Below are positions 16,562 to 26,440 of a DNA stretch of 64,000 nucleotides, piece after piece. Location: contig NZ_LMDK01000022.1 in assembly GCF_001425055.1 (NCBI RefSeq), positions 142,538 through 206,537 of the forward strand, written 5' to 3'. Both the position numbers and the translations under genes were made by a program. The stretch comes from Pelomonas sp. Root1237 (GTDB lineage: Bacteria > Pseudomonadota > Gammaproteobacteria > Burkholderiales > Burkholderiaceae_C). The notes beneath the pieces were generated by a model. That model saw only the letters and a program-made list of their open reading frames with translations. It was not told the DNA's origin and did not search any database. Numbering within the stretch: position 1 is the stretch's first letter; the number at the start of each line of letters is the position of its first letter.

Positions 16562-17794
16562 ATGTCCCAATTCCAGACCTATCTCGTCGGCGGCGCCATC
16601 CGCGACCGCCTGCTCGGCCTGCCCGTTAAGGACCATGACTGGGTCGTCGTCGGCGCGTCGCCGCAGGACTTGGCTGCAGCCGGCTATCTGCCCGTCGGCA
16701 AGGACTTCCCCGTCTTCCTGCACCCCGACACGCGCGAGGAAGTGGCCCTGGCCCGCACCGAGCGCAAGACAGCCGCCGGCTATCACGGCTTCGCCTTCCA
16801 TGCCGCGCCCGACGTGACGCTGGAGCAGGACCTGGCGCGCCGCGACCTGACGATCAACGCAATGGCCCAGGACGAGCAGGGGCGCCTCGTCGACCCCCAC
16901 GACGGCCAGCGTGACATCCGCGACAAAGTGCTGCGCCATGTGTCGCCCGCCTTTGCCGAGGACCCGGTGCGCATCCTGCGCCTGGCCCGCTTTGCGGCGC
17001 GCTTTGCGGACTTCACGGTCGCGCCCGAGACCGTCGAGCTGATGCGCGCCATGGTCGCGGCCGGCGAGGTGGATGCGCTGGTGGCGGAACGCGTCTGGCA
17101 GGAGCTGTCGCGCGGCCTGATGGAGAACAAGCCGTCGCGCATGTTCGAGGTGCTGCGCCAGGCTGGTGCGTTAGCGCGGCTGCTGCCCGAAGTGGAGGCC
17201 CTGTTCGGCGTGCCGCAGCCCGAGGCCCACCATCCCGAGGTCGACACCGGCATCCATCTGCTGATGGTGCTGGACCAATGCGCCCGGCTGGAGGCGCCGC
17301 TGACCGTGCGCTACGCCTGCCTGTGCCACGACCTCGGCAAGGGCACGACGCGCAAGGAGGAGCTGCCGCGCCACATCGCTCACGAGGTGCGCAGCGAAAA
17401 GTTGGCCCGCGAGGTCAGCGCGCGCTGGAAAGTGCCGACCGATTGCCGCGAACTGGCCGAGCTGGTCGCCCGCGAGCACACCCATGTGCACCAGAGCAGC
17501 GCCTTCAGCGCCGAGGCGCGGCTGCGCCTGCTGGAGCGCTGCGACGCCTGGCGCCGGCCCGAACGTTTTGCCGAAATGCTGTGGGCCTGCGAATGCGACG
17601 CCCGCGGCCGCCTCGGGCTGGAGGACCGCGACTACCCGCAGCGCGAGCGCCTCGCTGCCGACCTGGCGGCGACGCTGAAGGTCGACCTCGCCGCCGCCAG
17701 CGCAGCGGCCATTGCGCGCGGCGCCAAGGGGCCGGACATCGGCCGCGCCGTGCAGCGCGCGCGGCTGGCGGCGCTCAATGCCAGCGTTAGTTAG
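16562..17794 (+). CDS. cca: Multifunctional CCA-adding enzyme (tRNA nucleotidyltransferase)
   Basis: 410 residues from the ATG at 16562, close to the 412 of E. coli Cca. Class II nucleotidyltransferase core: [25 protein letters not shown] (catalytic DxD as DHD), [10 protein letters not shown] (CTP/ATP recognition) and [16 protein letters not shown]. The C-terminal HD phosphohydrolase domain has [14 protein letters not shown] and VAREHTHVH. It adds or repairs the 3' CCA end of tRNAs and also has phosphodiesterase activity. The upstream reading frame is open but overlaps fghA and was not used. Confidence 0.93.
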   Translation: MSQFQTYLVGGAIRDRLLGLPVKDHDWVVVGASPQDLAAAGYLPVGKDFPVFLHPDTREEVALARTERKTAAGYHGFAFHAAPDVTLEQDLARRDLTINAMAQDEQGRLVDPHDGQRDIRDKVLRHVSPAFAEDPVRILRLARFAARFADFTVAPETVELMRAMVAAGEVDALVAERVWQELSRGLMENKPSRMFEVLRQAGALARLLPEVEALFGVPQPEAHHPEVDTGIHLLMVLDQCARLEAPLTVRYACLCHDLGKGTTRKEELPRHIAHEVRSEKLAREVSARWKVPTDCRELAELVAREHTHVHQSSAFSAEARLRLLERCDAWRRPERFAEMLWACECDARGRLGLEDRDYPQRERLAADLAATLKVDLAAASAAAIARGAKGPDIGRAVQRARLAALNASVS

Positions 17795-17809
17795 GGCCCT
17801 GTGACGCCC

Positions 17810-17827
17810 AAGCCCGCCTCAGGGCTT
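17810..17827 (+). terminator. Weak hairpin after cca
   Basis: AAGCCC (17810-17815), loop GCCTCA, GGGCTT (17822-17827), followed by few T residues. A possible weak terminator in the 146-bp gap before the efflux operon. The rest of that gap holds GGCGCC palindromes but no identifiable operator. Confidence 0.3.
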
Positions 17828-17940
17828 TGCGTTGCTTCACCGGCGTGAAAGCGATCGCATGGCTAAAGTCAGTGGTTTTGCTCCCGGCGCCAGGGTCGGC
17901 GCCGGAGCGGGCCGTCGAGAAGCAAGTCGAACAGGACGCA

Positions 17941-19140
17941 ATGATGAAGTTGGCATGGGGTAGCAGCGCTCGGCTGGGCATCTTGGTGGCACTGGGCATG
18001 GGGCTGGGCGGTTGCGGCCAGTCCAACAGCCAGACTGCGGCGGCCACGCCGCCCCCGCCCGAAGTGGGCGTCGTCACCGTCACGCCGGGCCGTGCCGACC
18101 TCGCCGCCGAACTGCCCGGTCGGCTGGAGGCCTTCCGCGTCGCCCAGGTGCGCGCCCGCGCCGCCGGCATCCTGAACAAGCGCCTCTTCACTGAGGGCAG
18201 CGACGTCAAGGCCGGCCAGGCCTTGTTCGAGATCGACGCCGCGCCCTACCGCGCCTCCCTCGCCAGCGCTCAGGCCACGCTCGCACGCGCCGAAGCCAAT
18301 CTGCTGCAGGCCCAGTCGCTGGCGGACCGCTATGCACCGCTGGCCAAGACCCAGGCCGTCAGCCAGCAGGAGGCGCTGAGCGCCCAGGCCGCGGCGGGCC
18401 AGGCCAAGGCCGACGTGGCCGCCGGCAAGGCCGCCGTGCAGACGGCGCAGATCAACCTCGGCTATGCCGCCGTCACCTCGCCCATCTCCGGCCGCATCGG
18501 CCGCGCCCTCGTCACTGAGGGTGCGCTGGTGGGCCAGGGCGAGGCCACGCCGCTGGCCATCGTGCAGCAGATCGACAAGCTCTATGTCAACTTCACGCAG
18601 TCGGCCGCCGAGGTGATGCGGCTGCGCCAGGCGCTGGCCGATGGCAAGCTGCAACGTGCGGGCGGCAAGGACGCCGCACGCGTGCAGGTGCTGCTCGAGG
18701 ACGGCAGCGTCTACGCCGAGACCGGCAAGCTGCTGTTCTCGGACTTGAGCGTGGACGCCGCCACCGGCCAGATCACGCTGCGCGCCGAGCTGCCCAACCC
18801 CAAGGGCCTGCTGCTGCCTGGCCTGTATGTGCGCGTGCGCCTGGCCCAGGCCGAGGTGGCCGACGCCGTCTGGCTGCCGCAGCAGGCCGTGGCCCGCGGC
18901 GCGACGGGCGAGACCGTGCTGGTGGTGGCCGACGACGGCAGCGTCAGCGCGCGGCCCGTGAAGCTCGGCCCGGCCCAGGGCGGCAACGCGCTGGTGCTGA
19001 GCGGCCTGAAGGCCGGCGAGAAGGTCATCGTCGACGGCCTGCAGAAGGCCAAGGCCGGCGGCAAGGCGCGGCCGGTGCCATGGACCCCCGCGGGCTCGGC
19101 ACCGGCCGCAGCCCCTGCTTCGGCCGCCTCGAAGGGCTGA
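17941..19140 (+). CDS. RND efflux periplasmic adaptor lipoprotein (AcrA/MexA type)
   Basis: 399 residues from the ATG at 17941; AGGAC lies just upstream. The signal peptide ends in a lipobox (GMGLGGCGQ, Cys about 22). Membrane-fusion-protein layout: PGRLEAFRVAQVRARAAGILNKRLFTEGSDVKAGQALFEID (lipoyl half), an Ala/Gln-rich alpha-hairpin (ASAQATLARAEANLLQAQSL), then the second lipoyl half AAVTSPISGRIGRALVTEGALV and beta-barrel. It bridges the inner-membrane pump and the outer-membrane channel. No local regulator is present. Confidence 0.92.
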   Translation: MMKLAWGSSARLGILVALGMGLGGCGQSNSQTAAATPPPPEVGVVTVTPGRADLAAELPGRLEAFRVAQVRARAAGILNKRLFTEGSDVKAGQALFEIDAAPYRASLASAQATLARAEANLLQAQSLADRYAPLAKTQAVSQQEALSAQAAAGQAKADVAAGKAAVQTAQINLGYAAVTSPISGRIGRALVTEGALVGQGEATPLAIVQQIDKLYVNFTQSAAEVMRLRQALADGKLQRAGGKDAARVQVLLEDGSVYAETGKLLFSDLSVDAATGQITLRAELPNPKGLLLPGLYVRVRLAQAEVADAVWLPQQAVARGATGETVLVVADDGSVSARPVKLGPAQGGNALVLSGLKAGEKVIVDGLQKAKAGGKARPVPWTPAGSAPAAAPASAASKG

Positions 19141-19147
19141 ACCTCAC

Positions 19148-22100
19148 ATGGCGCAGTTCTTCATCAACCGGCCCATCTTCGCGTGGGTCATCGCCCTGTT
19201 CATCACGGTCATCGGCATCGTCGCGGTCACGCAGCTGCCGATCGCGCAGTACCCGCCGGTGGCGCCGCCGTCCATCGTGCTGTCGGTCAGCTACCCCGGC
19301 GCCTCGGCGCAGACGCTGGAGGACTCGGTCATCAGCGTCATCGAGCGCGAGATGAACGGCTCACCCGGCCTGATCTACATGGAAGCCGTGGCGCAAGCCG
19401 ACGGCACCGGCTCCATCACGATGAGCTTCGACCCGGCCACCAGCCCCGACCTGGCCCAGGTGGACGTGCAGAACCGCTACGCACGTGCCCAGCCGCGCCT
19501 GCCGCAGGCCGTCATCCAGCAGGGCGTGCGGGTGGACAAGGCCAACCCCAACTTCCTGCTCTTCATCATCCTGTCGAGCAGCAACCCGGCCTTCGACCCC
19601 ATCGCGCTGGGCGACTACGCCTCGCGCACCGTGCTGCCCGAGATCCAGCGCGTGCCCGGCGTGGGCCAGGGCCTGCTGTTCGGCACCGAGCGCGCCATGC
19701 GCATCTGGCTGGACCCGGCCAAGCTCGTGGGCTTCCGACTCGCGCCGGCCGACGTGAACGCGGCCATCCAGGCCCAGAACGCCCAGGTCAGCTCCGGCTC
19801 CATCGGCGACCTGCCCAATGTGCCCGGCCAACCGGTCGCGGCCACGGTCGTCGTGCGCGGCCAGCTCACGAACGTGGAGCAGTTCGGCAACATCATCCTG
19901 CGCGCCAACGCCGACGGCTCCACCGTGCGGCTCAAGGACGTGGCCCGCATCGAGCTGGGCGCCGACAGCTACACCGGCCGCTCCACGCGACTGAACGGCA
20001 ATCCCTCGGCCGGCGTGGGCGTGCAGCTCGCCCCTGCGGCCAATGCGCTGCAGACGGCCAAGCTCATCAAGCAGCGGCTCAAGCAGCTGGAGCCCTATTT
20101 CCCGGCGGGCGTGAAGGCCACCATCCCCTACGACAGCTCGCTGTTCATCGACATCTCCATCTCGCAGGTCGTCGAGACGCTGGTGGAGGCCGTCGCGCTG
20201 GTGTTCCTCGTGATGTTCCTGTTCCTGCAGAACATCCGCTACACCATCATCCCCACGCTGGTCGTGCCCATCGCGCTGCTGGGCAGCTTCGCCACGCTGC
20301 TGGCCCTGGGCTTCTCCATCAACGTGCTGACGATGTTCGGCATGGTGCTGGTCATCGGCATCGTGGTGGACGACGCCATCGTCGTGGTGGAGAACGTCGA
20401 GCGCGTCATGAGCGAGGAGGGGCTGTCGCCCCTCAAGGCCACGCGCAAAGCCATGGGGCAGATCTCCGGCGCCATCGTCGGCGTGACCGTGGTGCTGATC
20501 TCGGTGTTCGTGCCGCTGGCCTTCTTCTCGGGCTCCATCGGCAACATCTACCGCCAGTTCTCGGCGGTGATGGTCAGCTCCATCGCCTTCTCGGCCTTCC
20601 TGGCGCTGTCGCTGACGCCGGCGCTGTGCGCCACGCTGCTCAAGCCCGTGGAGGCCGGCCATCACCTGGAGAAGCGCGGCTTCTTCGGCTGGTTCAACCG
20701 CGGCTTCTCGCGCACGGCCAAGGGCTACGAGGGCTGGGTGTCCAAGTTCATCTACCGCGGCGCGCGCATGGCTGTGGTCTACGCGGCCGTCATCGCGGCG
20801 GCCGTGCTGGTGTTCCAGAAGCTGCCCACCTCCTTCGTGCCCAATGAAGACCAGGGCAACATCCTCGTCAACATCCAGCTGCCGCCGGGCGCCACCCAAG
20901 CCCGCACGCTGAATGTCGTGAAGCAGGTCGAGGACTACATGCTCAAGCAGCCCGAGGTGGAGAGCATGGTCGGCGTCGTCGGCTTCAGCTTCTCGGGCGC
21001 GGGGCAGAACGCAGGCCTGGCCTTCGTCACGCTCAAGCCCTGGGACGAGCGCCACGGCGCCGAGCACTCCGCGCAAGGCCTGGCCGCCCGCGCCTTCGGG
21101 GCGCTGAGCAAGGTGCGCGACGCCATCATCTTCCCCACCAGCCCACCGCCCATTCGCGATCTGGGTCGGGCCAACGGCTTCGCCTTCCGCCTGCAGGACC
21201 GCAGCGGCCACACGCGCGCCGAGCTGCTGGCCGCACGCAACCAGCTCCTCGCCTCAGCGGCCAAAAACCCGCTGCTGAACGCCGTGCGCCCCGACGGCCT
21301 GGAGGACGCCGCGCAGCTGGAGCTCAGCATCGACCGCGACCGTGCGCAGGCGCTGGGCGTGAACATTGGCGCCGTCAACGCGGTGCTGGGCACGTCGCTG
21401 GGGTCCACCTACGTGAACGACTTCCCCAACACCGGCCGCCTGCAGCGCGTCATCGTGCAGGCCGATGCGCCCGCGCGCATGCAGCCCGAGGACCTCGCTC
21501 GGCTCAACGTGCTCAACAGCGCCGGCCAGCCGGTGCCTCTGAGCGCCTTCTCGACCAGCAAGTGGGTCACCGGCGCCATGCAGACCGTGCGCTACAACGG
21601 CTACTCGGCCATGCGCATCCTGGGCGAGCCGGCCAAGGGCGTGTCCACGGGCGTGGCCATCGCCGAGATGGAGAAGATCGCGGCCACCCTGCCCGACGGC
21701 TTCGGCTACGAGTGGACCGGCCAGTCGCGCGAGGAAAAGCTCTCGGGCTCCACCGCCTTCATCCTGTTCGGCTTCTCGCTGCTGGCCGTGTTCCTGTGCC
21801 TGGCCGCGCTGTACGAGAGCTGGAGCATCCCGCTCGCCGTCGTCCTCGTGGTGCCGCTGGGCGTGCTCGGCGTGGTGCTGGGCGCGACCTTCCGGGGGCT
21901 GGAGAACGACGTCTACTTCAAGGTCGGCATGATCACCATCATCGGCCTGTCGGCCAAGAACGCGGTGCTGATCATCGAGTTCGCCAAGGACCTGCAGGCC
22001 CACGGCAAGAGCGTGTTCGACGCGGTGCGCGAAGCGGCCCACCTGCGCTTTCGCCCCATCATCATGACCTCGCTGGCCTTCATGCTGGGCGTGCTGCCGC

Positions 22101-22303
22101 TGGTGCTCGCCAGCGGCGCGGGCTCGGCCAGCCAGCGTGCCATCGGCACCGGCGTGCTGGGCGGCATGTTGACGGCCACGGCGCTGGCCGTGTTCTTCGT
22201 GCCGGTGTTCTTCGTCGTCGTGCGCCGCTTCTTCCCGGGCAGCGAGCGGCAGCGCAAGCGCGATGCCCACGAGGCGGAAGACGACACGGGAGGCCAGGCA
22301 TGA
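19148..22303 (+). CDS. RND multidrug efflux permease (AcrB/MexB, HAE-1 family)
   Basis: 1051 residues, typical of HAE-1 pumps. Begins MAQFFINRPIFAWVIALFITVIGIVAV. Twelve membrane segments flank two large periplasmic loops (after helices 1 and 7). The proton-relay region GMVLVIGIVVDDAIVVVENVERVM carries the two adjacent Asp of helix 4, and a Lys-containing GLSAKNAVLIIEFAKDL lies in helix 10. It exports hydrophobic and amphiphilic compounds using the proton gradient. Seven bases separate it from the adaptor, and its stop overlaps the channel gene. Confidence 0.94.
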   Translation: MAQFFINRPIFAWVIALFITVIGIVAVTQLPIAQYPPVAPPSIVLSVSYPGASAQTLEDSVISVIEREMNGSPGLIYMEAVAQADGTGSITMSFDPATSPDLAQVDVQNRYARAQPRLPQAVIQQGVRVDKANPNFLLFIILSSSNPAFDPIALGDYASRTVLPEIQRVPGVGQGLLFGTERAMRIWLDPAKLVGFRLAPADVNAAIQAQNAQVSSGSIGDLPNVPGQPVAATVVVRGQLTNVEQFGNIILRANADGSTVRLKDVARIELGADSYTGRSTRLNGNPSAGVGVQLAPAANALQTAKLIKQRLKQLEPYFPAGVKATIPYDSSLFIDISISQVVETLVEAVALVFLVMFLFLQNIRYTIIPTLVVPIALLGSFATLLALGFSINVLTMFGMVLVIGIVVDDAIVVVENVERVMSEEGLSPLKATRKAMGQISGAIVGVTVVLISVFVPLAFFSGSIGNIYRQFSAVMVSSIAFSAFLALSLTPALCATLLKPVEAGHHLEKRGFFGWFNRGFSRTAKGYEGWVSKFIYRGARMAVVYAAVIAAAVLVFQKLPTSFVPNEDQGNILVNIQLPPGATQARTLNVVKQVEDYMLKQPEVESMVGVVGFSFSGAGQNAGLAFVTLKPWDERHGAEHSAQGLAARAFGALSKVRDAIIFPTSPPPIRDLGRANGFAFRLQDRSGHTRAELLAARNQLLASAAKNPLLNAVRPDGLEDAAQLELSIDRDRAQALGVNIGAVNAVLGTSLGSTYVNDFPNTGRLQRVIVQADAPARMQPEDLARLNVLNSAGQPVPLSAFSTSKWVTGAMQTVRYNGYSAMRILGEPAKGVSTGVAIAEMEKIAATLPDGFGYEWTGQSREEKLSGSTAFILFGFSLLAVFLCLAALYESWSIPLAVVLVVPLGVLGVVLGATFRGLENDVYFKVGMITIIGLSAKNAVLIIEFAKDLQAHGKSVFDAVREAAHLRFRPIIMTSLAFMLGVLPLVLASGAGSASQRAIGTGVLGGMLTATALAVFFVPVFFVVVRRFFPGSERQRKRDAHEAEDDTGGQA

Positions 22304-23676
22304 AGACGTCTCTCTCGCTGATCGCCCTCGCGGCGCTGCTGGCCGCCTGCGCCGGCCCCGAGCCCAAGCGCCCGGTTGCCTCGGAAGCCGCGGCCGCAGC
22401 CGTGCCGCAAGCCTTTCCGCAAGCCGGTGGCCCTGGCGCGACGGCCGCCACCGAGTTGCTCTGGGCCCAGGCCTTCAAGGGCGCGCGGCTGCAAAAGCTG
22501 ATCCCGCTGGCCCTGGCCAACAACCGCGACCTGCGCGTCGCGGTGCTCAACATCGAGAGCGCCCGCGCCACCGCTTCGGCGCGCGATGCCGACCTATGGC
22601 CCACCGTCAACGCCGGCATCAGCGGCTCGCGCACGCCGACGGCGGCTGGCGGCATCAACAGCGTCTACCAGGCCGGCCTGCAGGTCTCGGCCTATGAGCT
22701 GGACCTGTTCGGCCGCCTGCGTGGCCTGAGCGCCGCGGCCGCCGCGCAGGTGCTGGCGGCACAGTCCAACCAGCAGGCGGTGCGCACGGCGCTGGTGGCG
22801 AGCGTCGCCAATGCCGAGATCGCGCTGCAGGCCGACGAGGCCCTGCTCAAGATCACGCGCGACGCCCTCGCCACGCGCGAGCAGTCGCTGTCGCTGACCC
22901 GCCAGCGCTTCGAAGGCGGCGTGTCAGGCGAGCTGGACCTGCGCTCGGCCGAGTCCTCCTGGCAGGCGGCCCGCGCCGTGCTGGCCCAGGCCCAACGCCA
23001 GCGCGCGCTGGACGAGAACGCGCTGGCCCTGCTGATCGGCGGCCCGCTGCCGGCCGACCTGCCCGCGCCCACCGGCGACCTGGCGGACTTCGAGCCCCTG
23101 GCCGAGTTGCCCGCCGGGGTGCCCAGCGAGGTGCTGACACGCCGGCCCGACATCCGCCAGGCCGAGTTCCAGCTCGGCGCAACGGACGCCAACATCGATG
23201 CCGCCCGCGCCGCCTTCTGGCCGCGCATCACGCTGACCGGCAGCGTCGGCACGGCCAGCGGCCATCTGTCCGACCTGTTCAAGAACTCGGCCTGGAGCTT
23301 TGCGCCGCAGCTGATCCAGCCCCTCTTCGACGCCGGCCGCAACCGCGCCAACCTGGCCGGAGCACGAGCGTCGCGGGACATTGCGCTGGCCCAGTACGAG
23401 AAGGCCATCCAGACCGCCTTCCGCGAGGTCGCCGACAGCCTCGCGGGCCGCGCCACGCTGGCCGAACAGCGCGCCGCACTGGCGGCCCAGGTGGAAGCCG
23501 AGACTCGCCGCCTGAACGCGGCCGAGCAGCGCTACACGGCCGGTGTCTCCAGCGCCCTGGACCGGTTGGACGCACAGCGCTCGCTGTTCGCGGCCCAGCA
23601 GACCCTAGTGCAGGTGCAAAGCCAGCGCGCGCAGAACCTGGTGGCGCTGTACCGTGCCTTGGGCGGCGGAGGCTGA
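22300..23676 (+). CDS. RND efflux outer-membrane channel lipoprotein (NodT/OprM family)
   Basis: 458 residues from an ATG at 22300 that overlaps the pump stop (ATGA). Lipoprotein signal with lipobox LLAACAG. TolC-like repeat structure: NRDLRVAVLNIESARATASARDADLWP, YELDLFGRLRGLSAAAAAQ, then VLTRRPDIRQAEFQLGATDANIDAARAAFWPRITLTGS, the OprM-type signature, and LIQPLFDAGRNRANL. It forms the outer-membrane duct of the tripartite pump encoded with the two preceding genes. Confidence 0.93.
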   Translation: MKTSLSLIALAALLAACAGPEPKRPVASEAAAAAVPQAFPQAGGPGATAATELLWAQAFKGARLQKLIPLALANNRDLRVAVLNIESARATASARDADLWPTVNAGISGSRTPTAAGGINSVYQAGLQVSAYELDLFGRLRGLSAAAAAQVLAAQSNQQAVRTALVASVANAEIALQADEALLKITRDALATREQSLSLTRQRFEGGVSGELDLRSAESSWQAARAVLAQAQRQRALDENALALLIGGPLPADLPAPTGDLADFEPLAELPAGVPSEVLTRRPDIRQAEFQLGATDANIDAARAAFWPRITLTGSVGTASGHLSDLFKNSAWSFAPQLIQPLFDAGRNRANLAGARASRDIALAQYEKAIQTAFREVADSLAGRATLAEQRAALAAQVEAETRRLNAAEQRYTAGVSSALDRLDAQRSLFAAQQTLVQVQSQRAQNLVALYRALGGGG

Positions 23677-23680
23677 CCCC

Positions 23681-24655
23681 ATGCGCGGGCTGGCGCTTGC
23701 CCTTGTCCTGCTGGCGCTGCTGCCAACGGCGCAGGCCCAAGGGACGCTGCGAGAACGCATCAAGGCCCGCATCGAGGAGCGCCGCGCCGAACGCGGCACG
23801 GCCGAGACGGGCGGCTTGCAGGAGCTGCAGGTGCAGGGCCGCAAGGTGCTGGTCCATCTGCCGACGGGTTATGACGCCAGCCGCCCCGCGCCGCTGGTGC
23901 TGGCCTTCCACGGCGGCGGCGGCCATGCCGGGTACATGGCCGACGACGAGAAATACGGCTTGCAGAAGAAGGCCGACCAGGCCGGCTTCGTCGTCGCCTT
24001 CCCCAATGGCTACAGCAAGCTGCCGGGTGGGAAGTTCGCCACCTGGAACGCCGGCGGCTGCTGCGGCGACGCGCGCGACCGCAATGTGGACGACGTCGCC
24101 TTCGTCCGCGCCACCGTCATGGCGATCAAGGACAAATACAGCATCGACGCCAGCCGCGTCTTCGCCACCGGCATGTCCAACGGCGGCATGCTCAGCCACC
24201 GCCTGGCCTGCGAGGCCGCCGATGTGTTCCGCGCCGTCGCTTCGGTCGCCGGCACCGATGCCACCGCCAGCTGCGCGCCGAGCAAGCCCATCGCCGTGCT
24301 GCACATCCACGCCAAGGATGATGACCATGTGCTCTTCAACGGCGGCGCCGGCCAAGGCGCCTTCCGCGACGAGAGCAAGGTCATGAGCTTCATCTCCGTG
24401 CCCGAGACGATCTCGCGCTGGGTGCAGCGCGACCACTGCGCGGTGCCGCCGCAGCGCGTGCTCGACAAGCCCGGCGCCACCTGCGAGACCTACAGCGGCT
24501 GCAGCGGCGGCGTCAGCGTGCAGCTCTGCGTCACCGAGACCGGCGGCCATTCCTGGCCTGGCGCGCCCAGCGTGCGCCGCGGCAAAGGGGCGGCCTCGCA
24601 GGCGCTGGACGCCAACGACGTGATCTGGCGCTTCTTCGAGCAGGCCTCACGCTAG
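23681..24655 (+). CDS. Secreted PHB-depolymerase/feruloyl-esterase family hydrolase
   Basis: 324 residues from the ATG at 23681. Signal peptide MRGLALALVLLALLPTAQAQ; the mature N-terminus is Arg/Glu-rich. Esterase family features: LVLAFHGGGGHAGYMADDE (oxyanion region), DDVAFVRATVMAIKDKYSID, the nucleophile motif ATGMSNGGMLSHRLAC, acid region LHIHAKDDDHV and TETGGHSWPG with the catalytic His. Several Cys pairs (GGCCGD, CETYSGCSGG) suggest disulfides outside the cytoplasm. The family includes PHB depolymerases, LpqC and feruloyl esterases. It lies 4 bp after the efflux channel gene. Confidence 0.85.
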   Translation: MRGLALALVLLALLPTAQAQGTLRERIKARIEERRAERGTAETGGLQELQVQGRKVLVHLPTGYDASRPAPLVLAFHGGGGHAGYMADDEKYGLQKKADQAGFVVAFPNGYSKLPGGKFATWNAGGCCGDARDRNVDDVAFVRATVMAIKDKYSIDASRVFATGMSNGGMLSHRLACEAADVFRAVASVAGTDATASCAPSKPIAVLHIHAKDDDHVLFNGGAGQGAFRDESKVMSFISVPETISRWVQRDHCAVPPQRVLDKPGATCETYSGCSGGVSVQLCVTETGGHSWPGAPSVRRGKGAASQALDANDVIWRFFEQASR

Positions 24656-24725
24656 ACCCTGCTGGAATCGCTTCCAATTTTCTGACCCATACTGCGCTGC
24701 ACGAACCAATGCCGCTCCCACCGCC

Positions 24726-25187
24726 ATGCGTTTCCTGACCACCGCCCTCCTCGTTGCCACCAGCCTTTGCGCCACCGCTGGCGGCCCGCCGGCCATCTAC
24801 GACGAAGGCGTCGACGCCAAGGCCGCGATCCGCACCACATTGGCCGAGGCCGAGAAGGCCAAGCTGCCCGTCCTCGTCGTCTTCGGAGCCAACTGGTGCG
24901 GCGACTGCCGCATGCTGGACAACAGCTTCAAGCACGGCCCGAGCGCGCCGCTGATCGCCAAGAGCTTCAAGGTCGTCAAGGTCGACGTCGGCCGCTTCGA
25001 CCGCAATGTCGACATTGCCGAGAGCTATCGCGTGCCACTGAAGAAAGGCATCCCCGCCGTCGCCGTGCTGTCGCCGCAAGGCAAGCTGATCTACGCCACC
25101 GAAGGCGGCGAGCTGGCCGACGCCCGCAAGATGGGCGACCAGGGCGTCTACGACTTCTTCAGCCGCGTGACTGCCTCGGCCAAGTGA
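24726..25187 (+). CDS. Exported thioredoxin-like protein
   Basis: 153 residues with a signal peptide (MRFLTTALLVATSLCATAG). The thioredoxin fold is recognised by LPVLVVFGANWCGDCRMLDNSF, giving a Cys58-Gly-Asp-Cys61 active site, and by the cis-Pro region KGIPAVAVLSPQGKLIY. CGDC is common in periplasmic thioredoxin_7-like proteins. It probably reduces or handles disulfides in the periplasm. It is followed by an overlapping MFS gene (GTGA). Confidence 0.85.
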   Translation: MRFLTTALLVATSLCATAGGPPAIYDEGVDAKAAIRTTLAEAEKAKLPVLVVFGANWCGDCRMLDNSFKHGPSAPLIAKSFKVVKVDVGRFDRNVDIAESYRVPLKKGIPAVAVLSPQGKLIYATEGGELADARKMGDQGVYDFFSRVTASAK

Positions 25188-26323
25188 CGGTCTCCCTGAC
25201 CGGCGCCTCGTGGGCCCTGCGCACGCAGTTCTTCGTGCTGGGCGTGATGTTCGCCACGTGGGGCGTGCATGTGCCCACCGTCAAGGCCCATTACGGGCTG
25301 GGCGAGCAAACCCTGGCACTGGCCATGCTGGCCGGCGGCGTCGGCGCGCTGCTGGCCCTGGCCCAGGCGGGCCGCATCGTCGGCCGCTTCGGCCCCAGCG
25401 CCGTGGCTGCCACCATGGGCGTGCTGTGTTGCGCCAGCGTCGCCTGCCTGCTGGCGTTCTCGTCCTATGCGGCGCTGCTCGTCGTCATGCTCGGCTTCGG
25501 CATCACGGGCAGCCTGCTCGATGTGTCGGTCAACGTCGAGGCGACCGAGATCGAGCGCCTGTCCAAGCGGCCGCTGATGAGCGGCTTCCACGGCATGTTC
25601 AGCCTCGGCGGCATGGCAGGCGCGGGCCTGGGCAGCGTCGCGCCGGCGCTGGGCCTCACGCCGCAGGGCCATCTCTTCGTGGCCACCGGCCTGGGTGCCG
25701 TCTGCGCGCTGGTGGCCAGCCGCGCGATGCTGCCCGTCGAGCCCGGTGCGGCCGACGAAAAGCGACCGCTGAGCATTCCGCGTGGCCCGCTGCTGCTGCT
25801 GGGCGTGCTGGCGTCCATGGGCTTGATCGCCGAGGGCGCGATGTACGACTGGAGCGTGCTCTTCATGAAGCAGGAGCGCGGCAGCGAGCCCAGCACCGCG
25901 GCCCTCGCCTACGCCAGCTTCAGCGGCGCGATGGCCGTGGGCCGGTTCGGCGGCGACTGGGTGCGAGCGCGCATGTCGGGCACGAAGCTGATGCGGGCCA
26001 GCGGCGTACTCGGCGCCGCCGGCATGGCGCTGGCGTTGGCCCTGCCCTCGCCCGTCGTGGCGCTGATCGGTTTCGCGCTGGTGGGGCTGGGCCTGTCCAA
26101 CGTCGTACCGGTGATCTTCAGCGCGGCGTCGCAAGTGCCCGGCGTGTCTTCGGCCCACGGCATCGCGGCGGTGTCTGGCGTCGGCTACCTCGGCATGATG
26201 GCCGGCCCGCCGCTGATCGGGTTGATCGCCGAGCATTCGTCGCTGACCGCCGGCCTGGTCGTCGTCGTCGTGTTCGCCGTCTTCATGGCGCTGTCGGCGA
26301 AGCGGGCAATGCGCGGGGCCTGA
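25184..26323 (+). CDS. MFS transporter
   Basis: 379 residues from a GTG at 25184 overlapping the thioredoxin stop. About twelve hydrophobic segments. The start ALRTQFFVLGVMFATWGVHVPTVKAHYGLGEQTLALAML resembles the YbjJ-type MFS group, in which the first helix ends in WGVHVP. The middle loop is short (PGAADEKRPLSIPRG), and GFHGMFSLGGMAGAGLG lies in helix 5. The substrate is unknown; sugar- or amino-acid-like exporters are common in this group. Confidence 0.82.
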   Translation: MTVSLTGASWALRTQFFVLGVMFATWGVHVPTVKAHYGLGEQTLALAMLAGGVGALLALAQAGRIVGRFGPSAVAATMGVLCCASVACLLAFSSYAALLVVMLGFGITGSLLDVSVNVEATEIERLSKRPLMSGFHGMFSLGGMAGAGLGSVAPALGLTPQGHLFVATGLGAVCALVASRAMLPVEPGAADEKRPLSIPRGPLLLLGVLASMGLIAEGAMYDWSVLFMKQERGSEPSTAALAYASFSGAMAVGRFGGDWVRARMSGTKLMRASGVLGAAGMALALALPSPVVALIGFALVGLGLSNVVPVIFSAASQVPGVSSAHGIAAVSGVGYLGMMAGPPLIGLIAEHSSLTAGLVVVVVFAVFMALSAKRAMRGA

Positions 26324-26360
26324 CGCCGGGCGCAGCAGGACGAAACCGGGGCGGGGTCAT

Positions 26361-26426
26361 CTACCCACGACCGGCCGGCTTGGGCCACTTGATGCGCGCG
26401 GTGAGCTCGCCCTTGTGCTGTCGCAT
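26361..26426 (-). other. Possible 21-codon divergent ORF upstream of hipBA
   Basis: ATG at 26426 to TAG at 26361 encodes MRQHKGELTARIKWPKPAGRG. The first hip operator copy lies 14 bp upstream of this ATG on the opposite side. It may be the stump of a lost divergent gene or chance. No ribosome-binding site is obvious. Confidence 0.2.
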
Positions 26427-26440
26427 GGCGGGCAAACTCG

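Noticed and set aside
23681..26323. Esterase, thioredoxin-like and MFS genes as part of the RND pump system
   Set aside because: They follow closely on the same strand, but no functional link is evident; adjacency alone was not taken as proof.
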